Below, one piece after another: positions 1-12,119 of a DNA stretch of 64,000 nt (the first letter of the stretch is position 1; the number at the start of each line of letters is the position of its first letter). The position numbers and the translations under genes are program-made. This DNA comes from Epiperipatus broadwayi (lineage: Eukaryota; Onychophora; Udeonychophora; Euonychophora; Peripatidae), in NCBI GenBank assembly GCA_028023455.1, contig JAQFVV010012403.1, forward strand, positions 806,001 through 870,000. Reading direction: 5' to 3'. The notes below the pieces were generated by a model that searched no databases, was not told the origin of the DNA, and saw only the letters and a list, made by a program, of their open reading frames with translations.

Positions 1-1030
1 CTCTGAGAAACTGGAATGGTGTTTAATTTTTGTCATTTTTTAAAAAACTGAGTAGAGCACATATTTGTGAATTTCAGATTGCTTTGGGTAGGTATTGTAG
101 GATTTATTTTAACTTTTTCTTGCTTGATTGACTCTTGTTCTTTTCTGGAATTAAGATGGTTAATATTGTTTTTCTAGTGACCCTTAGGAAGGGCAAAAAA
201 TGAAGAAAATCATATTTATAAACAAAACATGTTATTGAAATTTATTATTTCTAGTATCAAAAAATTTTAAACATTTGTTCGGATTCTGTCGTTTGTGGTT
301 GTGGTAAAGTTTTAAAAATAATATCCATATGGTTGCTCAAAACCTAAAACATTTATATTATTAAAGTTTAAAGTGAATGGCTAAAACCTTCAGCATGTGC
401 ATTTAGAACGCTTATATAACAGCCAATAAGATGTAATGATGACTGTATAGGCTTGTAGTTTGTTTGTTTTTTTTTTCAAATAAAAAAACTGAAATCGGCC
501 AGTCAAAGATAATCAGTAATATTTCATTCATAACAAATGGTATTTAAAAATAATAAGATACCTACATCTTCTATTTTATTAGGACAAGTTTAAATCGAGT
601 TTTTTCTCGCCTTAATCTCTCTCACATTATTTTTTTATTAAACAGGGATCAATTGTAATGCTTTGTGATTCATTTTTGTAACTGATAAATAATAGTACAG
701 TTTAATTAATAAATAGTAATTGTAATTAAATAATTAAGGAGAGCAAATCATTCTTCCTCACTCTATGAATAAATATCACTCTAGCAGAGATCAAGAATAG
801 AATGGACTTCATTAAATATGCAGTGTTGTCAGAGTGTTATTTATTCTTAACTGAAGTATAAGTGGTTCACTTCTCTTAATTATGTACTCATTAAACTATG
901 CGAATTGCATGTTTATAACTAAATAAGTAATTTATTTATTCTAACATTGACTTAATACTGACTAAGGTGTAAATAAATCAATAATACTTAAGTTCTAAAC
1001 ATACACTGAAATTAACTAGAGGATTTGAAC
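1..1030. other. AT-rich non-coding stretch, possibly intron
   Basis: I see no convincing open frame, RNA gene or repeat here, only AT-rich sequence with homopolymer T and A runs. If the terminal exon at 2838 is real, this stretch would be intron of that gene. An acceptor-like pyrimidine tract ends near 177, but the frame after it closes within nine codons. Confidence 0.4.
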
Positions 1031-1115
1031 TTAGGATTTTTCAGTCTGTATTTGTCTTTCATTCCATCTCAAACAACTGATGCACATGAATACATACACA
1101 TGTGTAAAAGATAGA

Positions 1116-1179
1116 TAATCTTCAAATGTACGTATTTTATGCTGAAGCAGCACTCAACAGTTGGACCAGATCATAATCT
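1116..1179 (-). ncRNA. Decayed hammerhead ribozyme motif (RZ2 left arm)
   Basis: On the minus strand the conserved box reads CTGTTGA (A6 changed to T) and the GAAA box reads AAAA. The stem II region GTGCT...AGCAT and the flanking stem I remnants still align with the better copies at 25317 and 36996. Predicted inactive. Confidence 0.6.
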
Positions 1180-1744
1180 CCCACACATATGTACAGTCTT
1201 TGCTCCGCTTATATTAAGACAGCGTTCACTTCAACTTCAGTCTTCTCATCCTTCCAACTATTCAACCATTCATTTCATTGAAAAACCAATGATGGAATTC
1301 TCAAAGCCTTTTTGTGGATTTGATATTGTATTTATACCCATGTAGATATTACATCAATCTAACCTCTCGTGTTTTCAGACCATTATGTATCCATATATAT
1401 TAATAAGAGAGAGTAGACTGAACTTATTAATCTATATTCCAAGGCATTAATATAATTAGTTTATTTGTTCAGTACAATGAACGTTTCCTATATATATATA
1501 TATATATATGGATACATAATGGTCCAATAACATGAGGGCTTAGATTGACATAATATCTACATAGGTATGAATACAATATCAAATCCACCAAGGGCTTTGA
1601 GCATTCCATCATTGGTTTTACGATGAAATGGATGGTTGAATAGTTGGAAGAGTGAGAAGATTGAAGTATGTCCATTAAAGTTTAAGTGATTACTTATCTT
1701 AATATAAGCCGAGAACAGATTGTATATATGTGAGGGAGATTTTT

Positions 1745-1801
1745 ATGATCTGGTCCAATTGATGAGTGCTGGTTCTGCACGAATTATGTACATCGGTGAT
1801 C
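1745..1801 (+). ncRNA. Decayed hammerhead ribozyme motif (RZ2 right arm)
   Basis: The box reads TTGATGA, so the invariant C3 is lost. Stem II GTGCT-GGTTC-TGCAC can still mostly pair, and the GAA is followed by a short stem III region. It aligns with the plus-strand ribozyme at 25317. Predicted inactive. Confidence 0.6.
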
Positions 1802-2099
1802 ATCTATCTTTTTCACATGTATGTGGTCATGTGTATCGTTTGTTTAGATAGAATGGACAAATGCAGACTGAAAAATCCTAAGTTCAAATCCCTCTAGTTA
1901 CTTATATAGGCAGCATTCAGTACACTGAATGAATAAGCTAATTAATTATACACTGAAATTATTTATTTCTTTGTAATGTAGAGATAAATAACATGCAGTT
2001 TTCTGTAAAGTAAGAGTAGAAGTTAGTCTACAGTATAAGTTCTTTTTACCTGTAGGCAGGTAGAGTAGTTACGAAACAGAATGTTACAGATCAAGTATG

Positions 2100-2330
2100 A
2101 ATGAGAGGTCACATGACATTCAGGTACAAAAGTGATGGAACACAAGCTGTAATCCTTGGAACTTTAGTGCATGAGTCTATCATTTTATCACTGCAGAAAC
2201 AATGCAAAGCATCATCAGGAATATTTTGCCATTTCTTACCATGCTCTCAGCAGTTTCTTCTGACTTCTCAATTTTACAGTGATGTTGTAATCCTTAATAG
2301 TGAGAGATATGAAATATTTGATTATTTGAC
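2100..2330 (-). repeat. Possible SINE-like repeat
   Basis: Read on the minus strand, CAGTGATAAAATGATAGACTC is followed by a degenerate B-box-like segment. This resembles the heads of the repeats at 58115 and 59880 (AGAATGATAGACTC). It overlaps an 82-residue open frame on the plus strand that resembles no protein I know and is probably noise. Confidence 0.3.
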
Positions 2331-2597
2331 ACATTGCCAGTTTTTATGAATAAATATTTAGTTTTCTCATGCCAAATGATGTTATTATTTTATATGAGAA
2401 ATTTTCCTATTTATTTGATACTAATAATAAGTTCAACATTAATTATTTCAAGTCAGTTCTTTTAAAGTTAATCGATAAAAGATAACTCACAGAGAGGCCT
2501 TTTAAAGAAACCCGCTCATGTCAATATTGTACTGTATAAGAAAAGCAAAAACAAAAAACGGGAGGATAGTTATAAACTGATCTCTTATTCCTTTCAG

Positions 2598-2660
2598 AAT
2601 TTTATGGTTTATCGTCGGAATTTAACAATGACAGGCGATATATTAAAAAAAGCAAGAGAT
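2598..2660 (+). CDS. Candidate internal exon, unidentified gene
   Basis: A good acceptor (CTTATTCCTTTCAG) precedes a 63-nt segment ending at a weak donor, GAT/GTATAC. In frame 1 it encodes 21 residues (starts NFMVYRRN, ends KKARD) and would join in phase to the open frame of the exon at 2838. A second frame is also open and looks protein-like (starts EFYGLSSEF), but it would meet a TGA exactly at that junction. Seen: splice-like signals and length divisible by three. Inferred: that it is an exon of the same gene. No family recognised. Confidence 0.27.
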
Positions 2661-2837
2661 GTATACGCACTCTTTTTATAATAAAATCAGTTTGTTTTTT
2701 TTTTTGTTTTTTTTTTTGGGGGGGAGGGGGTAGATAGCGGCTCTCTGCGCATTTTCTTATCTTATTAAAAACTTATGTAGAAAATTACGATGTGCCAAAT
2801 AAACGTTAATATGTTTTTATGTATATATTTTTTTCAG

Positions 2838-2918
2838 GATCCCGCTATTGAAGAAAAGAAAAGAAGTAAAAAACTGAAGCAATTAAGAAAAGAAAGAAGA
2901 CAGGCGTCCAGTATTTGA
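2838..2918 (+). CDS. Likely terminal exon of a gene entering from the left; basic C-terminus
   Basis: A T-rich tract and TTTTCAG acceptor precede 26 codons and TGA in phase 0. The encoded tail is very rich in Lys, Arg and Glu (for example KKLKQLRKERRQ) and would form a charged helix, as is common at the C-termini of nucleolar or RNA-binding proteins. The stop is followed 94 nt later by a perfect AATAAA and then a GT-rich stretch. The other two frames close early (13 and 4 codons). No family could be assigned from 26 residues. The rest of the gene would lie left of the window, perhaps with an exon at 2598. Confidence 0.5.
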   Translation, partial: DPAIEEKKRSKKLKQLRKERRQASSI

Positions 2919-3011
2919 ACACAAACAATGGCATTATCTATATAGGTGTCTTTGTTTTCTTGCATCAAGAAAGCAAACATTTCTACAATTTTGGAAATGT
3001 TACTTTTTAAT

Positions 3012-3017
3012 AATAAA
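3012..3017 (+). terminator. Poly(A) signal AATAAA for the exon at 2838
   Basis: AATAAA followed about 15-30 nt later by TTTTGTGTGTTCCCGTTTTT, a typical GU/U-rich downstream element. Its position after the stop at 2918 supports a real 3' end. Confidence 0.5.
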
Positions 3018-3539
3018 TATTTATTTACTATTTTGTGTGTTCCCGTTTTTATTTACATTCATTTTGATTTTTAAGAAGGGATAAAAAAAAACATTTCTAT
3101 ACAATCCTGACATCTATCAACAATTGTAGTAAGTTTTTTTTTAATTTTGTAATTAAATTTTTACGGGTTGTATTAAATAATTTGTAGTAAGTAAAATTTG
3201 GTTTAATCACTACTAAATTTTTTCAAGTAATGTCTTTTTTTTTTTTTTAAATACCCATTCTGCTTTATTTTAAAAATATTCCGATATCTTTTTTGTCTAA
3301 ATAAGCAAGGTAATTTTAAAAGTTGAATTATTCTAACTTTTGCATTATATTTCGTGGGTCTTTTCTTTCATTCTTCATCATTAAAATAATAAACTAAGTA
3401 CATATTAATAATTATTTAAAATGGTAGTTAATAAACACACAGTAAAGCTATAATCAATAAGATACAAAATTTCTAATTGAAATCTTTGTGCTTAATTTAT
3501 TTCAATAATATATATTTTTGGTAATTATGATTAGCTCCG

Positions 3540-4500
3540 TTACATCTTAGTACTGCTAGTGGGTGTAACTTATATCTCCGTTGAAGTATGGAGAACATGC
3601 ATTAGATGCAGATGTGTAGATGGAAAAAGAGGCAATTCAATAGGAAATGGGGGATGGTCAGGTTTTTATATGAGGGATGCAAAATGAAAATGTTCGGTAG
3701 ATTGTAATTTATGGATAGAACAGAATAGCCAAAATAGTATTTAATTGGATTACGAGTAAAGGACAGGCAACAAGGTGGCTGAGAAAGTTAGCATGGTATG
3801 TAGAAGATTTGGATAAAGATTTTATGTCAGTATACTTGTATAAAAAGTGGGATGATTGTGTTAGGAGAAGAATTGTTAAATGCTATTGTGGCAAAGAATG
3901 GGATAGAAGAATAGATGCACTAATAAAAAATAAGGAGTGGGAGAGATGGAGAACTAGTATGGAGAGTTAAAAGAGTTTAAATATATATATAAGTAAACAG
4001 AATATTGGGTGTGAATTAATTTACGACAATAGCAAGGAAAATAGTTTACTGTTTAAAAATTGAACAGAATCGTTAGCAACAAGGAATACATCCATAAATG
4101 GAGAAATATGGATGATTTAGTCTGCAAGCTATGTAAGGAAGCATAGAAAATATTAGGCATCTGCTAGTTAAGTATAAATGCTTACAAGCACAATGGATAC
4201 AAATAATGAAGTTGTAGGAAGAATAAATATAAACAAAGTGATTATACAGAAAGTGAGTTCTTGCTTTTTATGCTGGATTTTGGAAAAAAAGACAAGGGTG
4301 ATTTAAATATAAAGGTCATAGAGTGAACAAGATGATGTTATGGAAATGGAATAGAGCAGGATAGAGAAGAATATGAGAAAAACTTAGGGTGGGAAAGGGA
4401 AGGTAATATTGGTTAACAGGTTTCTCTGGGTATAGTCGCTAAGAAATTCCTGACTTCAATAAGGGAGAAGCCATAGCACATCCCATCAGTATAGGATGTC
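3540..4500 (+). pseudogene. LINE-C: decayed 3' end of a non-LTR retrotransposon ORF
   Basis: Across frameshifts and stops this reads as the C-terminal part of a LINE polyprotein. A stretch containing KGQATRWLRK and YLYKKWDD is followed by WDRRIDALIKNKEWERW, then near 4120 a Cys-rich segment VCKLCKEA...ENIRHLL of the kind (CxxC...H) found after the reverse transcriptase in several LINE clades. The part from about 4200 to 4490 matches the complement of 14640-14925, so the element is repeated in this genome. No catalytic reverse transcriptase residues remain here. Clade not determined. Confidence 0.55.
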
Positions 4501-5335
4501 TTAAATTTTTTTTAAACTATTTATATTCACGTAGTTGATGGGATGGGTTATATCTTAGCATTTGGTGCTTAGACTTCCTGTGAATAGTATCACCCGCTAC
4601 ACAACATATATTTTACATATATATGTATATACAGTAAAACTATTTTGATATATATATTTGGTATTTGTTTAAAAACATGAGAGGTCTAATTAAGTTGTAA
4701 ATTGTTTTTAGAAAAATTCAAAACTATATAATTTTCTATGCATGTTCCATTGAACATATGCTTGATCACAAAAGCACAAGGTAATGTGACAGAATGTAGA
4801 AAGTTTAACAAAAAATGAAAATTTAATGCTGCTCATTTGATAATTAAAAATGATCCCATAAATCAATCTTGTGATAGGTCATAATATTTGGCAACCACTC
4901 ATTAATTTTGGCTTTAAAAGGAAAAAAATGAGAAATCTGGAGGACTTCGATAGATAAGTGTTATTATAAAGTGAGATGAAGTGCCTTGGGTACCTCAGAC
5001 TCAGGTCATCATTTTGTGCCATGGTTAGAAAAGGATTATATGATGATAACCATTTTTTATATAATTTGTGGATTAATTGTAATCTTTTCATAAAGACGCC
5101 ATCGTGTATTCTCACAGATAGACTGATTTCACATGAGATTAAATACACATAACTCCATCATCACTAGTTCATAGTCAATCATATCTAACACAATGCTCAA
5201 AACATTTATACCCCTGATATCATTAATAAGGCAGTTAATGTATAGTATATGAACACGCTTAGAATGCAAAGCAGATGACAATCATTTAAGTTATGTATTA
5301 ATAATAATGGTATTTAATCATTGAAAAGAGTAACA
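4501..5335. other. No gene seen
   Basis: AT-rich sequence with a (TA)n patch near 4610-4660. A 89-codon open frame on the minus strand (4879-5148) shows no recognisable domain and no coding-like features, so I treat it as chance. Confidence 0.4.
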
Positions 5336-5339
5336 ATGT

Positions 5340-5655
5340 CTCCATGTAGTAGTGCCATCCAGTGCTAGCCATGATAATCAATGGATTCTAGAAAGTTTTG
5401 TATGAAATATCCATCTAATGCCTACTTGTCCAATATCCACAAACTAGTTACTTGCTTGTGGCTTCCTCACTGATGAAATCCATAAGCTAGGAACTATTTT
5501 GGGGATATTGGATGATTCGACACTAGATGGGGATTTCATGCACAAATCTTGTATCTGTTGAATACTATGGCCTGCACTGGATCACACTGCTGCATGAAGA
5601 TGTCGCTACCATCTTAATAGCTTGTGAAAACATAGTAAATGATGATTATGTGATG
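5340..5655. mobile_element. RZ1 palindromic retrozyme-like element, decayed
   Basis: Left arm (ATGTCTCCATGTAGTAGTGCCATCCAGTGC...) and right arm (...GCACTGGATCACACTGCTGCATGAAGATGTC) are inverted partners and match RZ1 copies elsewhere. The right half holds a hammerhead-derived motif at 5461-5514. The TSD could not be defined. Confidence 0.75.
5461..5514 (+). ncRNA. Hammerhead ribozyme motif, mutated (RZ1)
   Basis: CTGATGA is intact and stem I pairing TGGGGATATTGG/CTTCCTCA is partly kept. The GAAA box reads GGAA (A13 changed) and the cleavage triplet region is altered. Predicted inactive. Confidence 0.65.
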
Positions 5656-8600
5656 TTTTAGTAATTTATTGAATCCAATTATTGCAAAAGAAAATGAAAA
5701 TATACAACAAAATGAAACCGTGTCCATCGATCCAGAAATTGTTTTGAAATAGAAATAAAAATAGTTCAATTTACTATTTATATTTTTAATGAAATATTAT
5801 GATGTACTATTTTGCATCTCGATTATATACTTAAAGAAACAAAAATATGGCTAGTGATTATTAACATTCAATAAAATTGAATAAATGGGGGGGGGGGGGC
5901 ATGAAAAAATTTTGACAAAATGTGTTAACGGAATATTAAAAGTTCAAAATTGTATTAAAACATTCGTTATAGTTATGCCTTTAAACGAATATAACAAAAA
6001 AATGTAAAGTTAATATAACAGGTTAAATTCTGTGTACATGCTCTTAATTTTTAATTTGTATGTTCTTAATGTTTCTTCTTTAGACTTTAGAATTCCCTGA
6101 ATGCACTCAGTGTAGTTGGTTTTCTAACAAATGCTATGGTTCAAGCAGCTTAACTAATATTGATTTTCCTCGGTAACACCCATTGTCTGACAATATGCTT
6201 TCTGAAGTTTGATCTTTTCATAAGAATAGATTGGATTCTCAGTTGAGCCAGTATTTTTATAGATACAGAAAGATATGGGGGTAAAATAATTTCAGGTTAT
6301 ATAATTGATCAGTATCTCAAATAGTAGTAAGATGCGCTGTGACAATTACGAACTCAAAATTATTTTTATTTCTCTTTTAATTGTTTCCTGCTTACTTCAT
6401 GTAATTTGGACTTCATAAGTCCATTGGCATCTACTAGGTGGGATCTCATCTTGAAAATCTAATGGTAGTAGTAACTATGTAGTAACAAGAATAAAAGAAT
6501 GGACTAATAGAAGTAAGTAAAAAAAATAGAAATCTCTTCTTCCATGCCAATTAATCAACTCTGTTCTAATTATAATCAAATTGTATCATAATCTTTATTG
6601 CCTATCAACAACTTAATCTTTTAATCTTATTATTTTATGATTGCTTGTTTTTCCTCTTTTCTAAATTACATTTTATATAAAATTTTTGGTACTATTTTAG
6701 ACTAATCTACCTCAATTTTGGATGGCTTACCCATGTTCCCATATAGAACTCATGGGAAAACTAATACATACAAAATAAAATATATTTATTTATTATAGAA
6801 TAAAATTTACCTAAAAAGACCGTTTTAGCGAAAAGTAAATTTAAATAAAAGCATAAAAAATAAAAATGTATTTAAGCAGCCTTTTAGCAATCAACATAAT
6901 ACAAAAAGTATTTCACAAACATAAAACCAGTAAAGGGAATAATTCACTTTTCAAAAACAAATCCAATTATAGCTACAAATATGACAAAATGAATAAGATA
7001 TTTCACATTTTGTGATGAAAGTAAGTTACGAGACGTATTAAAGGAACTAAAATTATGCCAAATTCAGAATTAATAAAACTAGCCAAAATTAACATTTTTA
7101 TCACAACCAGTATTTTACTGCTGAGACATATTTCTCAAGTGCAAATTCTCAAAAATGCTAATTTACTATTCACATAATTGTAACTAACATTCCAATTACT
7201 TTTAATATCAAAATAAGTTCACAATTTTAGAATCATCAAATTTCAATAGGGTTTCTTTCTATCTTCTTTTTATTTCATGCTTTTCATAGAAGAAAACCCT
7301 TGTCCAGCTTAAATGTATTCCAAAATCTTATCCATCTGTGGTAAAAGTAACTTTGTGTATGGGAACTATTTCTAATATTCGTGAATATGATAAATAAGAG
7401 TCTATACCTGTTTTTTCTAGATATTTTCCAACATAAAAGATTCAGACGTAAATGGAAAAGCTATTAAGAGGTATCATTCCATGGTATAACTGACTATTTT
7501 ATAAAATGAAAGTAACATTTGGATTTTAAAAACATTTAGAAAGTTGATTTTTCATCTAAAAACAGCATTAGAGGTAAGCAATTCATTGTTACTTTAGAAA
7601 CTTAAAAAGTCAATTGTTCATTTTGATATTCGTAATAACATATTGGTTTCCTTTTATAATAGAATAAATTTTCTACATTTAATGCTGTTATTACAATTAT
7701 TTCAGTAGTGTGCATATATTTCATTATCTTGCTTTTCTTTAGTGTATTTGATTTTTATGAGTTCTATGTAGGACCATCCGACAGTTAGATTGCCCGAAAC
7801 TAAAACCGCATCATAGAACAATATATAATTTTCTTTATACTTTAAACAATTGACATATATTTTATTAACTTCTTCTATTTTAAAATATTAATTTTAACCA
7901 TTTCATTATAAATAAAATGAAATAACATCACATGACTTAAGGTTTTGAAAAACAGTTAACTTCACCCTATTCGAAAACCATTTTCTGTAAATTTCAGTAA
8001 TCAATGGACCACTAAGGGTTATATTGTCGTCAAATCTCTAGACTGACCAGTTTTTTAATGTGGGTTTGAAACGTTTTTTTTTTTTAATTTTCATATTAGC
8101 ATGAATAATATAAAGGAATAAAAAATGACTGGCTGATACATAGGGGTGTTAATTCCAGCTTTGAATCCTAATCTTCTGGAGTAGGTTTGGAGATAGAGGT
8201 TTTCATTCACAATATCATGTTATTCATTGTTTACTCAAGTGGACAGTAGATGGCTCTGGATTAGGGTAAAGATAACTTCTTGATAAATAATCTGATATGA
8301 ATAATAAACAGGTTTGTTTTAAAATATATATATTGGTATTTTTATAAATTATTTGATTATTTAAAAATTCATATTTTAATCCTTTATACTGACTTTTTTT
8401 TACCCCCCATCTCTATCATCTTTGACTATATATAAATCCTGTAATTTTACAGAGATATCAAAAAAGAAGCTTCGCCACGTTAAATTTGATACACCTAAAT
8501 CTATAAGTCACTGGTAAAGTTCCTCACTAAACTGTCATTGGTCAGATTAGCAACACTCAAAGAAAAGAAAATAATGCCACATAGAACATTATTAATAGTT

Positions 8601-8690
8601 GAATGATATAATAAAATACAATTTTTTTTAGACATTTAACAACTAACACACAACTTCATACATATATACAGTATACGATTACAGCACATT
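5656..8690. other. 3-kb AT-rich stretch without recognisable gene
   Basis: I see no open frame above chance, no tRNA and no clear repeat family. It contains a run of 13 G at 5887-5899 and several T or A homopolymers. A weak tRNA-like stretch near 6110-6155 lacks a foldable cloverleaf. Confidence 0.45.
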
Positions 8691-9413
8691 TTAATTTAAA
8701 AAGTACCTTTATGCAGAAAGGAATTTGCTGTTAACTGAAAGGATATTTTGATACCTCTTTGGGGCCTTAAAGGAACCAAGCAAGACCAATCCATTATGTC
8801 CATTCCATGTTTTCTTATCATTGCAGCTGTTATTACTATTTGAGCATGCATCAACCAGCATAATGACTTTCCTGGCTTTTCATCATTGACTTTAAGATCA
8901 AGAAACACCCTGGTCTTTTTTCTTAAGTGCCTGATAGCTCTTAACTGAAATATCCGGTGAATTTTCTTGAAGGCAGAATGAATGTGTGTGGATATTTTTT
9001 AAAAAAATAGTTATTCGCAATCATAAGACAAAATTAAATTATGGTCCTTACTACTAAAAGCTGTAAGGTTCCATCCAAGGCAATGGTTTATCAAAAGTGG
9101 AGGATGCTAAGAATCTACAGACCCTGATGTTATTTGATATTTTATTCAGGTACATACAACTGTAGATCACTTTCATGTAAAAGAAGATTGAAAAAAATGC
9201 CTAATATTAAATTGGACTTCACAAAATTAGAAGAAAAGATAAAGAGATGATTTTAAAAATGGACACGTAGTGTATTACAAAGATCTAAACTTTGAAATTG
9301 CAAATGGAGTAGAATTCATTATAAATAAAAAATAGAACAACAACAATGTGGAGATTGATGGTGTATCAGACAGAGAGGCAAGATTATTTCTTCTTCTTAA
9401 TGGCAGATACTAA

Positions 9414-9638
9414 ATGCAGATAATTCAGAATTTTGCAGTACAGGATTTTTATATGGATGTACAAAGGGTTTTTTATCAGACCAAACAACATTTTAAAATT
9501 GTCATGGAAGATTTTAATGCTAGAATTGGTAAACAATGGAAAGATGAAAGTGTTGTGGCTAAATTTGGTATTGTGATAGAAATTAGAGAGGCCATAGACT
9601 TGTGGAGTTTGCAGAAAAAGAAAAACCTTATATTATGA
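9414..9638 (+). pseudogene. LINE-A1 endonuclease fragment
   Basis: Contains the signature MEDFNARIGKQ, where the Asp and Asn of the DFN motif are metal and catalytic residues in AP-like endonucleases, followed by an FG..IEIREAIDLW segment. It covers only the middle of the domain, about 74 residues of roughly 230. This copy keeps DFN, whereas copy A3 has DFG. Stops interrupt both sides. Confidence 0.8.
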
Positions 9639-10894
9639 ATTCTTTCTTTGAGAAAAATGGACATGGTGGCATATTTTGATGACAGAAAATATGTATTTCA
9701 ATATCGTAACATTTTTATTAATTCAACATAGAAAGTGATTATCATATGTTAATGTAAAAGTAGACAAAAATGATTAAGAAAAACAATACTCACGGTTAAT
9801 ATTCCTAACCTTCAAAAACATTCTACTGAATTTGAAGTAGAACTTGCAAATCGCTTTAAAACATTAACAAATTTTGAACATAGTTCAGTAGGAAGATAAC
9901 TTATACAAAAAAATCAGTGGACCAGCAAAATTTCTACTGAGATGAGATAATTTATGAAGAATAGAATGAATATGAAAATATATAAAAATTATGCATTAAA
10001 AAGAATATCTAGAATTTTGTAAAATGATGCAAAAAGTAGTTAATAATTATATAAGAAAATATAATTGTGAATTAGTACGGAAAAATATAGAAGAGAATAA
10101 GTTTTAAAAGTTTAAAAGATCTTGATATTGGTAAGAAATATTTCTGGAATAAGAAAAAAGATGGAGCCATTAATAAAGAGTGAAGACATAATGAAATGTG
10201 TAGAAGAAATCTATCAAAAATTATATTGCAATAAAAGAAGAATTATCTCCTAAAAGTATTACTTCTAAATTGCCTAAGATTTTAAATGAAGTGAGACGCA
10301 TTAAATCTAAGGAGTAAGAAAATGCATCAGGGAATAATGAAATTATAATTGCTATCTTAAAAGAAGCAGGTGAATAAATAGAATTTTTTTTGGCCAATTT
10401 ATATACTAAATGATAAATATGTGCCAGATGACTAGAAGAATGAAGTATTAATATTTAGTAAAGGTTGATAAAGAAGCTAGAAGTTACACATCTTAATAAC
10501 TTCTACACAAAACTTTTGCTCAAGATAATTACTATTCATCAATAGAAAACTGGGTTTTAACCAACCAAAAGAATAAGCTGGATTTAAAAGTGGTTTTAGT
10601 ACAGTAGATCATGTCCAAGTATTAAGAGAAGTTATAGAAAGGATTAATGAATATGAGTTGCTATTATGCTTTGGATTTGTAGATTATGAAAAGGAATTTG
10701 ATTCTATAAACATTTCTTCAGTCATTAAAGCATTGGATCATCTAGGTATAGGTACAAGATATTGTCATATTCTGAAGAATGTTTATAAAAATGCAACAAT
10801 AGCAACAATTATTACATAATGGTACTAGGAAGGTTACCTTTGAGAAGATGTAAGACAGGGTCACTCCATATCTCCAAAACTTTTTACAGCAGTT

Positions 10895-11143
10895 TTGAAA
10901 GAAATATTTTATGGATTAAAATGGAAAGCTAAAGGAATAAAAGTAAATGGAGATTATATAAGTTATTTAGATTTTGCAGATGATGTAGTTGTTTTTGAAA
11001 ATAAGGCTTCAGAGTTTCAGGAAAAGTTGCAAGAGTTATCAGATGAAAATAAGAAATTAGGACTAAAGGTAAATGTTAAAAAGACTAAAGTAATGTTCAA
11101 TGGATTTTCTCAAAATATGAAAATAAAGATTATGATGAGTTAG
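10895..11143 (+). pseudogene. LINE-A1 reverse transcriptase palm fragment
   Basis: Encodes YGLKWKAKGIKVNGDYISYLDFADDVVVFENKA in outline, with the intact catalytic FADD box near residue 29, then the L..LSDENKKLGLKVNVKKTKVMFNG segment typical of RT motifs C to D. Of the three plus-strand copies this is the only one with both catalytic Asp residues: A2 has FAYD and A3 has FAGD. Confidence 0.85.
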
Positions 11144-11167
11144 AAGAAGTTAACAGCTACAAATACC

Positions 11168-11455
11168 TTGGTCAGATTATTAATACAGATAAAAACAATG
11201 GATGAAATTAATCATAGAATTAAACTTGGTTGGAGTGCTTTTGGTAGAAATAACTTGATACTAAAAGGAAATATGCCTATGTGTTTAAAAAGGAAGGTTT
11301 TTAATAAATGTGTTTTACCAGTTCTTTCTTATGGACCTGAGACTTGGACACTTAACAGAAGAGCAATAACAGAGACTTCAGATCACTCAACGAACTATGG
11401 AGCAATATATGTTAAAAGTAACAAGAAAAAAATCGAAAATGAAATATATAGATGA
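11168..11455 (+). pseudogene. LINE-A1 RT thumb and connection fragment
   Basis: Carries INHRIKLGWSAFGRNN and KRKVFNKCVLPVLSYGPETWTLN, hallmark post-palm motifs of this LINE family. It is one frame off from the RT fragment that ends at 11143. The C-terminal W-rich part (equivalent of RDCKRPR...RWMNEI) continues with stops to about 11710. Confidence 0.85.
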
Positions 11456-12119
11456 AAGAACAAACAGGTGTTGATTGATATCATTGAAAGATTTAAGAGA
11501 CAAATGGAGTTTGACTTGACATATTGTCAGTAGAAATGATTGTAAATGGATAGATGCAATCTTAAACTGGGTTCCAAGAGATTGTTAAAGATCTAGAAAG
11601 AGACCACAGGTGAGATGGATGGATTAAATAAGAGTGTTGGGATATTGCAGAGAAGACGGGCTAGAGATCAGAGAAACTGGAAGAGATCCTCATCTTGCAA
11701 TGAAATGGTAATTTATTGAAAATGATGATGATATTAAGACATCAACAAAAATAACTGAATATTGTCTGACATAAACCAAACGTGTGTGTGTGTGTATATA
11801 TATATAAAGTGCATTCACATTAGTATATTTTTTTAAGACAGATATTTAAAAAATTATATTTACAAATTAAGAAATTGACAAAAAAATGATATACAATATC
11901 TCTCATGCTTATATTTTAATAATATACCATGAACTTATTTTTTCATCATTTTTTTAGTTTCTATCATCTGCTTTCTTTGGTCCTGAAATTGTCCCCTAAA
12001 AAATTATCATTTGTAAACCTTTTTTTTTTTTAAATCGCTATCATTGACAAGTCATTGACTTGATACAATATATTTCCATAATAATTTTTTTTATTTTGAA
12101 ATAATTTACAAATATTTTT

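Larger units (their letters stand above)
1035..1905. mobile_element. RZ2 palindromic retrozyme-like element, old copy
   Basis: The two ends are inverted copies of each other: the left edge reads GGATTTGAACTTAGGATTTT and the right edge reads as its complement, CCTAAGTTCAAATCC. The arms continue inward through the stretches around 1130-1340 and 1560-1800, and the centre holds a (TA)n run. The arms match the RZ2 copies at 25085 and 36850. Each arm contains a decayed hammerhead motif, minus strand on the left and plus strand on the right. Both catalytic cores are mutated, so this is an old inactive copy. Short ORFs inside it are shadows of the repeat. Confidence 0.75.
8700..11735 (+). mobile_element. 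LINE-A copy 1: APE-type, RTE-like non-LTR retrotransposon, decayed
   Basis: A 5' region around 8700-8960 matches 25805-26100 and the complement of about 41385, so it is part of the element. It is followed in order by an AP-like endonuclease (about 9180-9720), a linker, reverse transcriptase (about 10400-11140) and a C-terminal segment (11165-11720) ending in an ATG-rich 3' tail (AATGATGATGATATT). The protein resembles the endonuclease-reverse transcriptases often mislabelled craniofacial development protein 2-like in invertebrate genomes. RTE-like is my inference from domain order and the short microsatellite tail. Many stops and frameshifts; not functional. Confidence 0.85.

Noticed and set aside
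160-215. Acceptor-like TTTTTCTAG followed by a short frame ending in RKGKK
   Set aside because: Only eight codons before a stop, and no poly(A) signal nearby; too weak to call an exon.
2101-2349. 82-codon plus-strand frame
   Set aside because: No recognisable domain; overlaps a SINE-like repeat on the other strand.
4879-5148. 89-codon minus-strand frame
   Set aside because: AT-biased composition, no domain and no splice or poly(A) context.
6110-6155. tRNA-like stretch GTGTAGTTGG...GGTTCAAGC
   Set aside because: Box spacing is too short and no cloverleaf can be drawn; likely chance.
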